A DNA stretch of 13,524 nt from Rhodospirillaceae bacterium (lineage in GTDB: Bacteria; Pseudomonadota; Alphaproteobacteria; MPNO01; UBA2964), in the NCBI GenBank assembly GCA_002712335.1, contig PATI01000071.1, forward strand, positions 1 to 13,524, written 5' to 3'. Made by a program: the position numbers and the translations under genes. Positions within the stretch are counted from its first letter, which is position 1; each line of letters begins with the position of its first letter. Of this stretch, positions 1 through 8,400 are shown piece by piece. The notes below the pieces were generated by a model. That model searched no databases. It was not told where the DNA came from and saw only the letters and a list, made by a program, of their open reading frames with translations.

Positions 1-1302
1 ATTTTTCATATCAGCTATTTGTGAACGAACCTGTTTATCATAGCTATCCCCAAGGGGCATATGCCAAACACCCTCGCCTGTTGCCTCTCCTGCCGAGGAC
101 AGTTTTTTACCAAGCTGGTCATTATTGGTGAACATACCTGCATAGTGATAACCCAGCGCAACAATAATAGCGCCTGTTAATGTCGCTAAATCAATCACGG
201 TATGAGGTTTAAATTTTTTCTGGGTCCACCACAATGCATCAGCCAATACTAACCTTCCTTCTGCATCTGTATTGATAACTTCGATGGTTTTGCCTGACAT
301 TGTCTTCACCACGTCACCGGGTCGCTGTGCGGTGCTTGAAGGCATATTTTCCACTAGACCAACCACTCCGACGGCATTCACTTTTGCTTTCCGTGCTGCC
401 AAAGCATATAGAAGTCCAGCGACAACCCCGGCTCCTCCCATATCCCACTTCATATCTTCCATACCGCCAGCAGGCTTTATCGAAATTCCTCCGGTATCAA
501 ATGTCACTCCTTTTCCGACGAAAGCTATGGGGCGTTTATCTTTTGATTTCGGAGCCCCATCCCATCTCATAGCTACGAGCCTAGGCTTGTGCGCACTGCC
601 TTGCGCAACACCAAGCAAAGCGCCCATACCTAATTTTTTCATTTGTTTTTCATCTAGAACCTCTAACTTGACGCCAAGTTTCTTAAGCGCCTGCAACCTT
701 GCTAAAAAACTTATTGGAAATATTATATTCGCTGGTTCAGTCACAAGGTCACGTGTAAAAAATACACCCTTTAAAATGCTTTTTAGAGGTGAAAAGAAAC
801 CCCGAGCTGATGATAAATCTTTTAACATTATAGTTACCGATACTAATGATTTTTTATCTTCTCGCTTTTCTTTAGTTTTGTACTTATCAAATCGATAGCT
901 TCGAAGCATGCAGCCATATGCAATATGAGCTGCTAATTTCGGATTGCTAATTTTACGCCCTTTAATTTCATCTAAAAGGACATAGCCCACTCTAGAGGAA
1001 GAACTAGACAGTGCTTGAAAAATTGAACCGCCAATAGATTGAGCGGCAACTTCATCGATATTTTGCAGTTTACCAATTCCAACTATGATGATTTTCTCGG
1101 CACGACTTTTAGGTGGAGTAAATACCTCTAAAAATTTTCCTCTTTCTCCATTAAATTGACTAAGTTTTAAAGCACTTTTGACTATATCAAGTGTTTCTGG
1201 ATCTAAATCGGCAGCGCCGCTTGATAGTTTTTTGCCATTACTCGTGAAAACCACATAGGTCCCCAATCGTTTAAGACTAGGGTCAGAAAAAATTACACGC
1301 AT
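1..1302 (-). CDS. pepA: Leucyl aminopeptidase (PepA, M17 family), C-terminus cut by window edge
   Basis: Cytosolic di-metal aminopeptidase that removes N-terminal residues, often leucine, from peptides; in some bacteria the family also binds DNA. I translated the minus strand from an ATG at 1302 and found 434 open codons running off the window start. The N-terminal macro-like domain covers about residues 1-160 and the catalytic domain follows. Metal and active-site residues are all visible: K264 and D269 in VGKGVTFDTGG, K276, D287, and D346, E348 and R350 in the NTDAEGRL signature. They lie at a constant offset of 6 from the E. coli PepA residues K270, D275, K282, D293, D352, E354 and R356. 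About 63 C-terminal residues should lie outside the window, judging by the 503-residue E. coli protein. A GGAG at 1312-1315, 9 nt before the ATG, supports this start. The gene is divergent from lptF. No defect is seen. Confidence 0.96.
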   Translation of the reverse strand, partial: MRVIFSDPSLKRLGTYVVFTSNGKKLSSGAADLDPETLDIVKSALKLSQFNGERGKFLEVFTPPKSRAEKIIIVGIGKLQNIDEVAAQSIGGSIFQALSSSSSRVGYVLLDEIKGRKISNPKLAAHIAYGCMLRSYRFDKYKTKEKREDKKSLVSVTIMLKDLSSARGFFSPLKSILKGVFFTRDLVTEPANIIFPISFLARLQALKKLGVKLEVLDEKQMKKLGMGALLGVAQGSAHKPRLVAMRWDGAPKSKDKRPIAFVGKGVTFDTGGISIKPAGGMEDMKWDMGGAGVVAGLLYALAARKAKVNAVGVVGLVENMPSSTAQRPGDVVKTMSGKTIEVINTDAEGRLVLADALWWTQKKFKPHTVIDLATLTGAIIVALGYHYAGMFTNNDQLGKKLSSAGEATGEGVWHMPLGDSYDKQVRSQIADMKN

Positions 1303-1620
1303 AATTATTTACTCCGAATTTTCTAGATAAAATTTTACAAAACCTTCACGATCACTCTACTGTTTTAACCAATACATAACAGGTTTATTATCGTTAAAAA
1401 TAAGCCTGTTTATTGATATCTTAAACATTCATGCTTTTGATGATATATCTTGGTTAGCCTTTTGTTGCTATCAGATATGTGAACTAACCCCAATAATAAT
1501 AAAAATTATTATATATTGAACCTACATACTCCCGTTATTAAATGATTTAAAAATTTTCATACAGAAATTCTGACTAGCATTTTTGTGACAAATGGTCGGA
1601 GACATGACTATAGTAACAAA
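1303..1620. promoter_or_regulatory. Divergent pepA / lptF control region
   Basis: About 318 non-coding, very AT-rich bases separate two divergent genes, so it must hold both promoters. No reading frame here resembles a protein. On the + strand, TTGATA (1413-1418) and TTTGAT (1436-1441), 17 nt apart, form a 9/12 match to a sigma70-type promoter. A weaker pair, TTGAAC (1516-1521) and TTAAAT (1538-1543), lies nearer lptF. No convincing minus-strand promoter for pepA was found. Two inverted repeats are present: 1378-1410 (listed separately) and an AT-only dyad at 1493-1512 with 8-bp perfect arms around AAAA. The region as a control region is well supported; the individual boxes are weak. Confidence 0.6.
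1378..1410. promoter_or_regulatory. Inverted repeat (12-bp arms) upstream of the lptF promoter candidate
   Basis: AACAGGTTTATT (1378-1389) pairs with AATAAGCCTGTT (1399-1410) over 12 positions, with a single T-G wobble and a 9-base centre. It ends 2 bases before the best -35 candidate for lptF (TTGATA at 1413). The arms are too AT-rich and the flanks lack a clean T-run, so a factor-independent terminator is unlikely. An operator-like site, or a hairpin in the pepA leader, fits the position better. The repeat is seen directly; its function is inferred. Confidence 0.4.
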
Positions 1621-2754
1621 ATGAAAAAAATTAATTGGTATATTTTTCGTCAGCTATTGGTGGCAACAATTTTAGTTGCATCTACACTCACCTGTATGGT
1701 CTGGCTAACGCAATCACTCAAGTTCGTAGAAATGATTGTGAATCGTGGACTTTCGATCAACCTCTTTCTAAATCTAACGATATTACTTTTGCCCAGTTTT
1801 TTGGCCTTTATTTTACCGATTGCCGTATTTACTTCAGTTATGTTCACATATAACCGCCTTATTATAGATAGTGAATTAGTAGTCATGAGAGCTAGCGGTT
1901 ACAGCCATTTTATGATTGCAAGACCGGCTCTTTTATTGGCGACTCTTACAACAATTACTTGTTTTACAATAACAACATACTTCCTTCCAACTTCTTATCG
2001 AGAATTCAAGGATTTACAATTTTCATTGAGAAATTCATTGCCGACAATGTTATTACAGGAGGGCGTGTTTAATCATGTAATGGAAGGCATTACCGTATAT
2101 ATCCGTAATAAAGAATCAACTGGTGAGTTGTCTGGCATCGTTATACACGATGCACGATTAATTAAAAAACCAATAACCATGATGGCAGAACGGGGTGTTA
2201 TTTCTTCCGGTGAAAAAGGCCCTCGAGTTATAATGATTAATGGTAATCGACAGCAAGTAGACTCTCAAAATGGAAGGTTATCATTGTTATATTTTGACAA
2301 ATACACTTTTGACATTGGAAAAAAGACTAAGGATCCGATAACGCGCTGGAGAGAACCCCGTGAACGATATTTACCTAATTTGATAAATCCGAACCCTAAC
2401 GTTAAGCAAGATATGCAATGGTACAACAAACTCGTCACCGAAGGACACCATCGGTTATCTATGCCGCTGCTTCCCTTAGCTTTTACCTTTGTGGGGCTAG
2501 CCTTGCTTCTTAGCGGTAGTTTTAATCGTAGAGGACAATTTTGGAGAATTTTCTTAGCAATTGGTATTATTATTTTATTAGAAACAAGTCATTTAGGGTT
2601 TAAAAATTTAGGTGAAAAAGCCATTAATCTAGTTTTTCTTATGTATCTCGTTCCTATGACGGCAATTTTGATTAGTACATATTTTTTATGTAATTTAACA
2701 TATAAAGATAGTGCTAGTTCATCCAAAAACATTTCTGATCCAGACCAAAAATAA
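1621..2754 (+). CDS. lptF: LPS export permease LptF (YjgP/YjgQ family)
   Basis: Inner-membrane subunit of the LptB2FG ABC transporter, which extracts LPS from the inner membrane and passes it to LptC/LptA. From ATG 1621 the protein has 377 residues, close to the family length. It shows the expected plan: hydrophobic segments near residues 10-30, 45-70 and 90-115, a periplasmic jellyroll domain at about 120-270, then three more segments to about 360. The family motif DSELVVMRASG follows the second segment, and RLSMPLLPLAF begins the fourth. A longer version starting with GTG at 1585 is open in frame, but MKKINWYIFRQ at ATG 1621 looks like the normal family start. Neither start has a well-placed ribosome site: GGAG at 1598-1601 is 19 nt from ATG 1621. 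First gene of the lpt operon; its TAA overlaps the lptG ATG (TAATG). Confidence 0.93.
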   Translation: MKKINWYIFRQLLVATILVASTLTCMVWLTQSLKFVEMIVNRGLSINLFLNLTILLLPSFLAFILPIAVFTSVMFTYNRLIIDSELVVMRASGYSHFMIARPALLLATLTTITCFTITTYFLPTSYREFKDLQFSLRNSLPTMLLQEGVFNHVMEGITVYIRNKESTGELSGIVIHDARLIKKPITMMAERGVISSGEKGPRVIMINGNRQQVDSQNGRLSLLYFDKYTFDIGKKTKDPITRWREPRERYLPNLINPNPNVKQDMQWYNKLVTEGHHRLSMPLLPLAFTFVGLALLLSGSFNRRGQFWRIFLAIGIIILLETSHLGFKNLGEKAINLVFLMYLVPMTAILISTYFLCNLTYKDSASSSKNISDPDQK

Positions 2755-3845
2755 TGCGACTACGCCCCACACTAGCAAGATACATTTGCCGCCAATTTTT
2801 AATTTGTTGGGTTGGTTTCTTTATTGGTTTGATAATTTTAATAGGTTTGTTTGATACGATAGAAATTTTACGTCGTACGTCCAGGTTTAATAATGTGACT
2901 TTCACAGATGTGTTGGCATTAGTGCTTTTTAAACTGCCCCATTTAGCACAAAGAGCTATACCCTTTACTGTTCTTTTTGGTGGAATGATGGCCTATTGGC
3001 GCCTAAATCGGCACCATGAGTTAGTTGTAGCACGTTCTTCAGGTATTTCTGCTTGGGAATTTCTTACGCCAGTTATAATCATCGCTATTATTATCGGCAT
3101 TATTAAAATCACCATATACAGTCCGTTTGCATCAGCTATGATGTTTAGATTCGAACAACTACAATCACAAATTTTTAACAAACGCAGTCATGCGTCTATT
3201 TCAGAAAAGGGGTTATGGATACGCCAGCAAATTACAGAGGGTAATTATATTCTTCATGCCCCTAAAATAAGCCCACCCTCAATGTCTCTTCAAAATGTGA
3301 TTATATTTAAGTTTCAAGGTACTGAGAGATTTTCATCCCGTATAGATGCAGATACAGCTGAGTTGGGTCTAAAAAATTGGCATTTAAAAAATGTAAGGAT
3401 CACAGCCCCTGAAAAACCCCTGAGAACACTTAAAACTCTATCGATTCCCACAAATCTAACACAAGAAAATATTCAAGATAGCTTTGGCAAACCTGAAACA
3501 ATGTCTTTTTGGGCTCTTCCAAAATTCATCAATATTTTAGAAAAAGCCGGTTTTCCCGGATTAAGGCACCGCCTTTATTGGCACTCACAACTTGCGGACC
3601 CAGCCCTTTTATGCGCCATGGTTTTATTCGCTGCGGCATTCACCCTCAGACCGACACGACGGGGTGGAATAACATTAACCATTATTACCGGCGTAATCTC
3701 TGGTGTGCTGATTTATTTTTCGACAGACGTGGCCTATGCCCTAGGCCTTTCATCAAGACTACCAGTGTTTCTTGCCGCTTGGAGTCCAGCCATTGTTGGA
3801 ATTTTACTAGGGTCAGGTCTTTTGTTTCATTTAGAAGATGGGTAA
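2754..3845 (+). CDS. lptG: LPS export permease LptG (YjgP/YjgQ family)
   Basis: Partner of LptF in the LptB2FG transporter at the inner membrane. The protein has 363 residues with the same fold: hydrophobic segments near 15-37, 55-82 and 100-125, a periplasmic beta domain at about 130-265, then segments near 285-300, 305-328 and 335-357. Family landmarks are HHELVVARSSGIS after segment 2 and HRLYWHSQLADP at the entry to segment 4. The ATG shares one base with the lptF stop, a one-base overlap implying translational coupling and balanced amounts of the two subunits. The F versus G assignment rests on gene order and similarity of each half to its family; a swap of names is possible but unlikely. 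The ATPase LptB is not in the window. Confidence 0.92.
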   Translation: MRLRPTLARYICRQFLICWVGFFIGLIILIGLFDTIEILRRTSRFNNVTFTDVLALVLFKLPHLAQRAIPFTVLFGGMMAYWRLNRHHELVVARSSGISAWEFLTPVIIIAIIIGIIKITIYSPFASAMMFRFEQLQSQIFNKRSHASISEKGLWIRQQITEGNYILHAPKISPPSMSLQNVIIFKFQGTERFSSRIDADTAELGLKNWHLKNVRITAPEKPLRTLKTLSIPTNLTQENIQDSFGKPETMSFWALPKFINILEKAGFPGLRHRLYWHSQLADPALLCAMVLFAAAFTLRPTRRGGITLTIITGVISGVLIYFSTDVAYALGLSSRLPVFLAAWSPAIVGILLGSGLLFHLEDG

Positions 3846-3849
3846 TTAA

Positions 3850-5991
3850 GTGCACAAATTTTATATTGCTTTCCTGTGCTGCTTTCTCCTCGTCTTCCAG
3901 AACTCATCAGTTAGTGCAAAAGCTTTCAAATTTCAAACAAAATCAGAAAAATCTGGCGATATTTTATTTAAAGCCAATAACCTCCGACATGAGAGAGAAC
4001 TTGGATTAGTAATAGCAACCGGGTCTGTTGAATTGATTAAAGGTGAACGTGTTTTAAGAGCCGATACGGTAAGCTACAACCAAAGAACAGATATCGTTAC
4101 AGCAACTGGAAACGTAGTTTTAATGGAACCGGATGGGAGCGTTTCTTTTGTCGATTACGCAGAATTAACTGGTGATTTCAAAAATGGCGTGGTCGAAAAT
4201 ATCAGAATCTTGATGTCAGATGGCGCACGCTTAGCAGCCGCAGGAGGTCGCCGAATAGAGGGAAATAAATTAGAATTACGGAAAGCCGTCTATTCACCTT
4301 GTCGAAGTTGTCCAAAAGAAAATAAAACTCCGTTGTGGCAAATTAAGGCTATCGATGTTTTTCACAATAAAATAGACAAAAATATTGAATATCGTGATGC
4401 GTTTATGGAATTTATGGGCATTCCGGTTTTCTACACCCCTTATTTCACTCACCCAGACCCAACGGTAAAACGCAGGTCCGGTCTATTGATACCTAAATAC
4501 AGCTCTAATAATATTTTAGGCGTACGAGTTGAAACTCCATATTATATTAATATTGCTGCCCACAAAGACGCAACAATTCGACCCATTTATACAACTAATG
4601 AAGGACTAGTAGTTGCGGGAGAGTATCGACAAAGATTTATAGACGGCGAAATCAGGCTGAGGGGCAGTGGTACGAACGGAACAAAAGTCTCGGGAGGAAA
4701 AGGGTTCCGCGGCCACTTCTTTGGAGATTTTAAACACGACCTAAATAAAACATGGCGTTCAGGGGGAGAGGTAAAACTTACCTCTGATGATACCTATCTA
4801 CAAAGATATGGGTTTCAAGACTCAGACACCTTAAAAAGCCATGCTTTTCTCGAGGGGTTCCGCGGTCAAAATTACGCATCTATCCAAAGTTTTTTTTGGC
4901 GTGGTTTAAGGAACACTGATGATCCCGCGCAAATACCGTTGATACTTCCAATGTTTGAAGCCAATTTTCATACCCCTATGGGGCAAGGAAACACCTTTTG
5001 GAAGCTTGATGCTAACTTATTATCTTTAGAGCGCAGCGAAGGAGTAAATAGCAGACGTATTTCTCTGAAAAACTCAATAGAATTGCCCCACATAACACCA
5101 CTAGGCGATGTTTACCATTTTTATGGGTCCCTCCAAACTGATGTCTATCATAATAGCAATTATAAAAATTCTTCAACTTTCTCTGGTCGTATTTTCCCTA
5201 TGGTTGGAGTTGATTGGAGATTGCCCCTTTCTCGAGGCACACGTTTTGGCACGCAGTTGATCGAACCTGTAATTGGATTACAAATTGGACCTAATGGTGG
5301 AAATTCAGAAAAGATTCCTAACGAAGACAGCCAGGATATTGAGTTTGACGAAACGAACCTTTTCAGCCGCAACAGGTTTACCGGTCTTGACCGAGTAGAA
5401 GGAGGACAGCGAGTTTACTATGGTTTAAAATTAGGAAATATTAGTTCTGCAACATACTCTACAGGGTTTATTGGACAAAGTTATCGTATCAGTCGCAATT
5501 CTGATTTCGCCGAAAATTCTGGGTTAAAAGAAAATTTCTCGGATATTGTGGGTGGCCTTTCCATTAGGCCTACAAAAAACGCCGCTATTGAATATCGGTT
5601 TAGATTAGACAAGGATAATTTTTCAGCTAGACGAAATGAATTTTCAGCGAATGCTGGGCCGTCATTGTTAAGGTTCAACTTGAATTACAACTTTTTTGAT
5701 GAAGGCTCAGGCTCTGGTGAGTTTACAGATCGCGAGGAGATAACCTATGGATTTTCTTCGCAATTTTCGAAGGCTTGGTCGATAAATGCTTCTAGTACAA
5801 GGGATTTGCAGTTATCCAATACTTTAAATCAAAAATTTGGTCTTAATTTTCATTGTGATTGTTTCACGATGAACCTTAACTTTGAACGAACTTTTACAGA
5901 GGATCGTGACGTGAAACCTTCCGACACAGTTTTTCTTAAATTAATTTTTAAAAATCTGGGCACCCTCTATACTGAAGGTGGAGATAGCTAG
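3850..5991 (+). CDS. lptD: LPS-assembly protein LptD (outer-membrane LPS translocon)
   Basis: Beta-barrel that with lipoprotein LptE inserts LPS into the outer leaflet. The product has 713 residues from a GTG start 4 bases after the lptG stop. A signal peptide is evident (positive start, hydrophobic core, likely cleavage after VSA at residue 23). Residues about 30-145 form the LptA-like jellyroll (ATGSVEL, ATGNVVL repeats); the rest is the barrel, with the family motif DDTYLQRYGF. The mature protein has exactly four cysteines: C151 and C154 in SPCRSCP, and C669 and C671 near the C-terminus. E. coli LptD also has four cysteines joined by long-range disulfides, so cross-linking between the two pairs is likely here. 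The neighbours lptFG and surA fit the role. No ATG alternative agrees with the signal peptide. Confidence 0.95.
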   Translation: MHKFYIAFLCCFLLVFQNSSVSAKAFKFQTKSEKSGDILFKANNLRHERELGLVIATGSVELIKGERVLRADTVSYNQRTDIVTATGNVVLMEPDGSVSFVDYAELTGDFKNGVVENIRILMSDGARLAAAGGRRIEGNKLELRKAVYSPCRSCPKENKTPLWQIKAIDVFHNKIDKNIEYRDAFMEFMGIPVFYTPYFTHPDPTVKRRSGLLIPKYSSNNILGVRVETPYYINIAAHKDATIRPIYTTNEGLVVAGEYRQRFIDGEIRLRGSGTNGTKVSGGKGFRGHFFGDFKHDLNKTWRSGGEVKLTSDDTYLQRYGFQDSDTLKSHAFLEGFRGQNYASIQSFFWRGLRNTDDPAQIPLILPMFEANFHTPMGQGNTFWKLDANLLSLERSEGVNSRRISLKNSIELPHITPLGDVYHFYGSLQTDVYHNSNYKNSSTFSGRIFPMVGVDWRLPLSRGTRFGTQLIEPVIGLQIGPNGGNSEKIPNEDSQDIEFDETNLFSRNRFTGLDRVEGGQRVYYGLKLGNISSATYSTGFIGQSYRISRNSDFAENSGLKENFSDIVGGLSIRPTKNAAIEYRFRLDKDNFSARRNEFSANAGPSLLRFNLNYNFFDEGSGSGEFTDREEITYGFSSQFSKAWSINASSTRDLQLSNTLNQKFGLNFHCDCFTMNLNFERTFTEDRDVKPSDTVFLKLIFKNLGTLYTEGGDS

Positions 5992-6056
5992 CGCTCCTAA
6001 ACTATGACATAACGACAATAAAACCGTTACAACGTAATTTTTATACCCGTAATGAA

Positions 6057-7355
6057 ATGAAAAATATTTCTTTAATTTTAGCAGTGAAAGAAAAAAAAGC
6101 TGCAATCATATTTTTTTGGCTGTTATTGGTCACAATTTACCCTAATGCCGATATCCATGCACAGAACGTTGAACGAATTGCCGCCATAGTCAACGATGAT
6201 ATAGTTTCTGCCTTCGACCTACGTGCTCGTCTAAAGGTCGTCATGGCCACTTCAGGAATACGTCCTTCTCGTCGCATTCAGGAGAAACTAAAACAACAAG
6301 TTTTACGAACATTAATTGACGAAAAACTTCAGTTACAAGAAGCAAAGAAAAGAAATATCTCTATTTCCAAAAAAAATATTTGGACGGCAACAAGATTACT
6401 CGAAAAACAGAATAAAATTAAACCAGGTAATTTCACAGCCTTTTTGCAAGAAAGAGGCTTACCTCGCTCCGCGATTTTTAATCGTATGCGATCACAAATT
6501 GCCTGGACCAAACTCATAAAAAGACGCTTAGTGCCGAAAATCACAATAGGTGATGAGGAAATAGAAGAAATTCTTCAACGCCTGAAGGAACAAAAAGGAC
6601 AGTTGGAGTTCAGAATTTCTGAAATTTTTATTTCACTAAATAATAAGAAACGCGAACCTGATACTAAAAAGTTTTCGCAAAGATTAATCGATGAAATAAA
6701 AGCAGGCGCGAATTTTCAAGCTATTGCAAGACAATTTTCCACAGCTGCCTCAGCATCGACTGGGGGAGACCTTGGTTGGTTACACGAAAATGTTTTGGAA
6801 AAAGGTCTTGCCCTTACTATCAAAAATATGAGGAAGGGCGAAATTTATGGACCTGTTCGCACACAGAATGGATTTCAAATTTATCGCTTAGTAAATAAAA
6901 GAACAATTTTAGAGACCCCACCTGGCGACGCTATCGTAGACCTGCGCCGCATTACGCTTTCAATCAGTAAAACGAAATATGGAAATGATTCCTTAAAACA
7001 AATGAAGAAAGCAAAATATATTAGTGAAAATACTTTTAGTTGTGAAGAAATGGAGAGAATAGGTAAGTTATCTAATCCAAAAGGGAATTCCACACTTAGA
7101 AAAGTAGTTTTGAGGAACCTAAAAAATCCATTGCGCAGTATAATACAGGATTTGCAAATACAAAGGGCCAGTAAACCCTTTATCACAACAGAAGGTATCG
7201 CGATATATATGGTGTGCAAAAAGACTGTACCCCCCACTAAACTACCAAGTAAAAAAATAATAAGAAACCGTCTAATGCAACAAAAGTTATCAGTTCTCGT
7301 GCGCAGATATATGCGCGATTTAAGAAGTGCGGCCGTAATTAATATTAGAATATAA
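6057..7355 (+). CDS. surA: Periplasmic chaperone / peptidyl-prolyl isomerase SurA
   Basis: Escorts unfolded outer-membrane proteins such as LptD across the periplasm. The protein has 432 residues with a signal sequence whose hydrophobic core is about 15-28, and probable cleavage after residue 35 (IHA). The SurA N-terminal domain starts at VERIAAIVNDDIVS (about 38-51). A parvulin domain covers about 183-281, with the motifs FSTAASASTGGDLGW and GPVRTQNGFQIYRL. Residues about 292-388 look like a degenerate second parvulin-like unit, and the tail RRYMRDLR (416-423) is typical of alphaproteobacterial SurA. The only two cysteines, C329 and C387, sit in this last unit. 65 bases separate the gene from lptD. 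I see no ribosome site before ATG 6057, and a two-codon ORF at 6052-6060 overlaps the start. Confidence 0.92.
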   Translation: MKNISLILAVKEKKAAIIFFWLLLVTIYPNADIHAQNVERIAAIVNDDIVSAFDLRARLKVVMATSGIRPSRRIQEKLKQQVLRTLIDEKLQLQEAKKRNISISKKNIWTATRLLEKQNKIKPGNFTAFLQERGLPRSAIFNRMRSQIAWTKLIKRRLVPKITIGDEEIEEILQRLKEQKGQLEFRISEIFISLNNKKREPDTKKFSQRLIDEIKAGANFQAIARQFSTAASASTGGDLGWLHENVLEKGLALTIKNMRKGEIYGPVRTQNGFQIYRLVNKRTILETPPGDAIVDLRRITLSISKTKYGNDSLKQMKKAKYISENTFSCEEMERIGKLSNPKGNSTLRKVVLRNLKNPLRSIIQDLQIQRASKPFITTEGIAIYMVCKKTVPPTKLPSKKIIRNRLMQQKLSVLVRRYMRDLRSAAVINIRI

Positions 7356-7362
7356 ACTCAAA

Positions 7363-8400
7363 ATGAAAAGTTTTCAGCCACCAATAGCTATTACCATGGG
7401 CGATCCAGCCGGGATTAGCGGTGAAATTACAATAAAGGCATGGTTAGACCTTCATCGTTGCTCTAAACATTCCTTTTTTGTAATAGATGACCCAATTCGT
7501 CTGAAAACAGTCGCAAAAAATTTGAATATTGATATACCTTTAAGGCGCATTGACAGGGCAGAGACAGCAAGAGAGGTATTCACTGATGCACTGCCCATAT
7601 TGTTAGAAGAGCTAAATGATGATGTAACGCCGGGAGTGCCAAGTTGTGCAAACGCGTTAAATGTCATCAGTTCTATTGATAGAGCTGTAGAAGCGGTTAT
7701 GTTGGGTGATGCCAGTGCGGTAGTGACTAACCCAGTGCATAAGGCCACTTTATACGAATCGGGATTTTCTTCTCCCGGCCATACGGAACACTTGGCAGAG
7801 CTAACAGGAGTACAAACTCCTCCGGTTATGATGTTAATAACAAAACTGCTTCGAGTAGTTCCCGTAACTATCCATTTATCGTTACAAGAGGCCATAAACA
7901 CATTATCTACTGATAAAATAGTAGAATGTATCCGCACAACCAATACCGCGCTAAGAACTGATTTTGGTATAGAACAACCTAAATTTGCATTGGCTGGATT
8001 AAATCCCCACGCTGGTGAGGGTGGCTATTTAGGAAGAGAAGAAATCGAAATCATAAACCCAGCTATAAATCTGCTATTAGACCAAAAAATTAATGTAAAA
8101 GGGCCCTTTGCTCCTGATACAATTTTTCATGCTGATTTTAGTAAAAATTTCGATGTTATTATTTGTATGTATCATGACCAAGCTTTAATTCCTTCTAAAA
8201 TTTTAGATTTCAACGGCGGTGTTAACATAACTTTAGGGTTACCAATAATCAGAACTTCACCAGATCATGGAACGGCTTTTGATATTGCTGGCAGTGGCAA
8301 AGCGGACCCGCATAGTTTGATTAAGGCTATACAATTTGCATGGGAAATGGCAGAGAATAAAAAAAATAGAACTGATAATATCGTTGTTACACAAAAATAA
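7363..8400 (+). CDS. pdxA: 4-hydroxythreonine-4-phosphate dehydrogenase (PdxA)
   Basis: NAD-dependent, metal-requiring enzyme of the DXP-dependent pyridoxal 5-phosphate pathway: it oxidises 4-phosphohydroxy-L-threonine, and the product decarboxylates to the substrate used by PdxJ. The protein has 345 residues (E. coli 329). Motifs in order: MGDPAGISGE (12-21), VTNPVHK (121-127), GHTEHLAELTG (139-149), NPHAGEGG (214-221), YHDQALIPSK (270-279) and TSPDHGTAFDIAG (298-310). H171, H216 and H271 align with the E. coli metal ligands H166, H211 and H266 at a constant offset of 5. ATG 7363 lies 7 bases after the surA stop, so it is in the same operon. surA-pdxA-rsmA is a long-known conserved order. 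Confidence 0.96.
   Translation: MKSFQPPIAITMGDPAGISGEITIKAWLDLHRCSKHSFFVIDDPIRLKTVAKNLNIDIPLRRIDRAETAREVFTDALPILLEELNDDVTPGVPSCANALNVISSIDRAVEAVMLGDASAVVTNPVHKATLYESGFSSPGHTEHLAELTGVQTPPVMMLITKLLRVVPVTIHLSLQEAINTLSTDKIVECIRTTNTALRTDFGIEQPKFALAGLNPHAGEGGYLGREEIEIINPAINLLLDQKINVKGPFAPDTIFHADFSKNFDVIICMYHDQALIPSKILDFNGGVNITLGLPIIRTSPDHGTAFDIAGSGKADPHSLIKAIQFAWEMAENKKNRTDNIVVTQK

Noticed and set aside
272..898. A 208-codon open frame on the + strand
   Set aside because: It lies entirely antisense to pepA, whose minus-strand translation keeps all active-site residues. The product has no recognisable motif or ribosome site.
1493..1512. Perfect AT-only inverted repeat with AAAA centre, like a terminator or origin element
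   Set aside because: No G or C in the stem, no preceding gene end, and no DnaA-box cluster nearby. It is expected by chance in such AT-rich spacer DNA.
4703..4873. The 11-mer GGGTTCCGCGG occurs twice in lptD
   Set aside because: Both copies encode GFRG in barrel strands. They look like a coding coincidence or a repeated strand motif, not a mobile or regulatory repeat.
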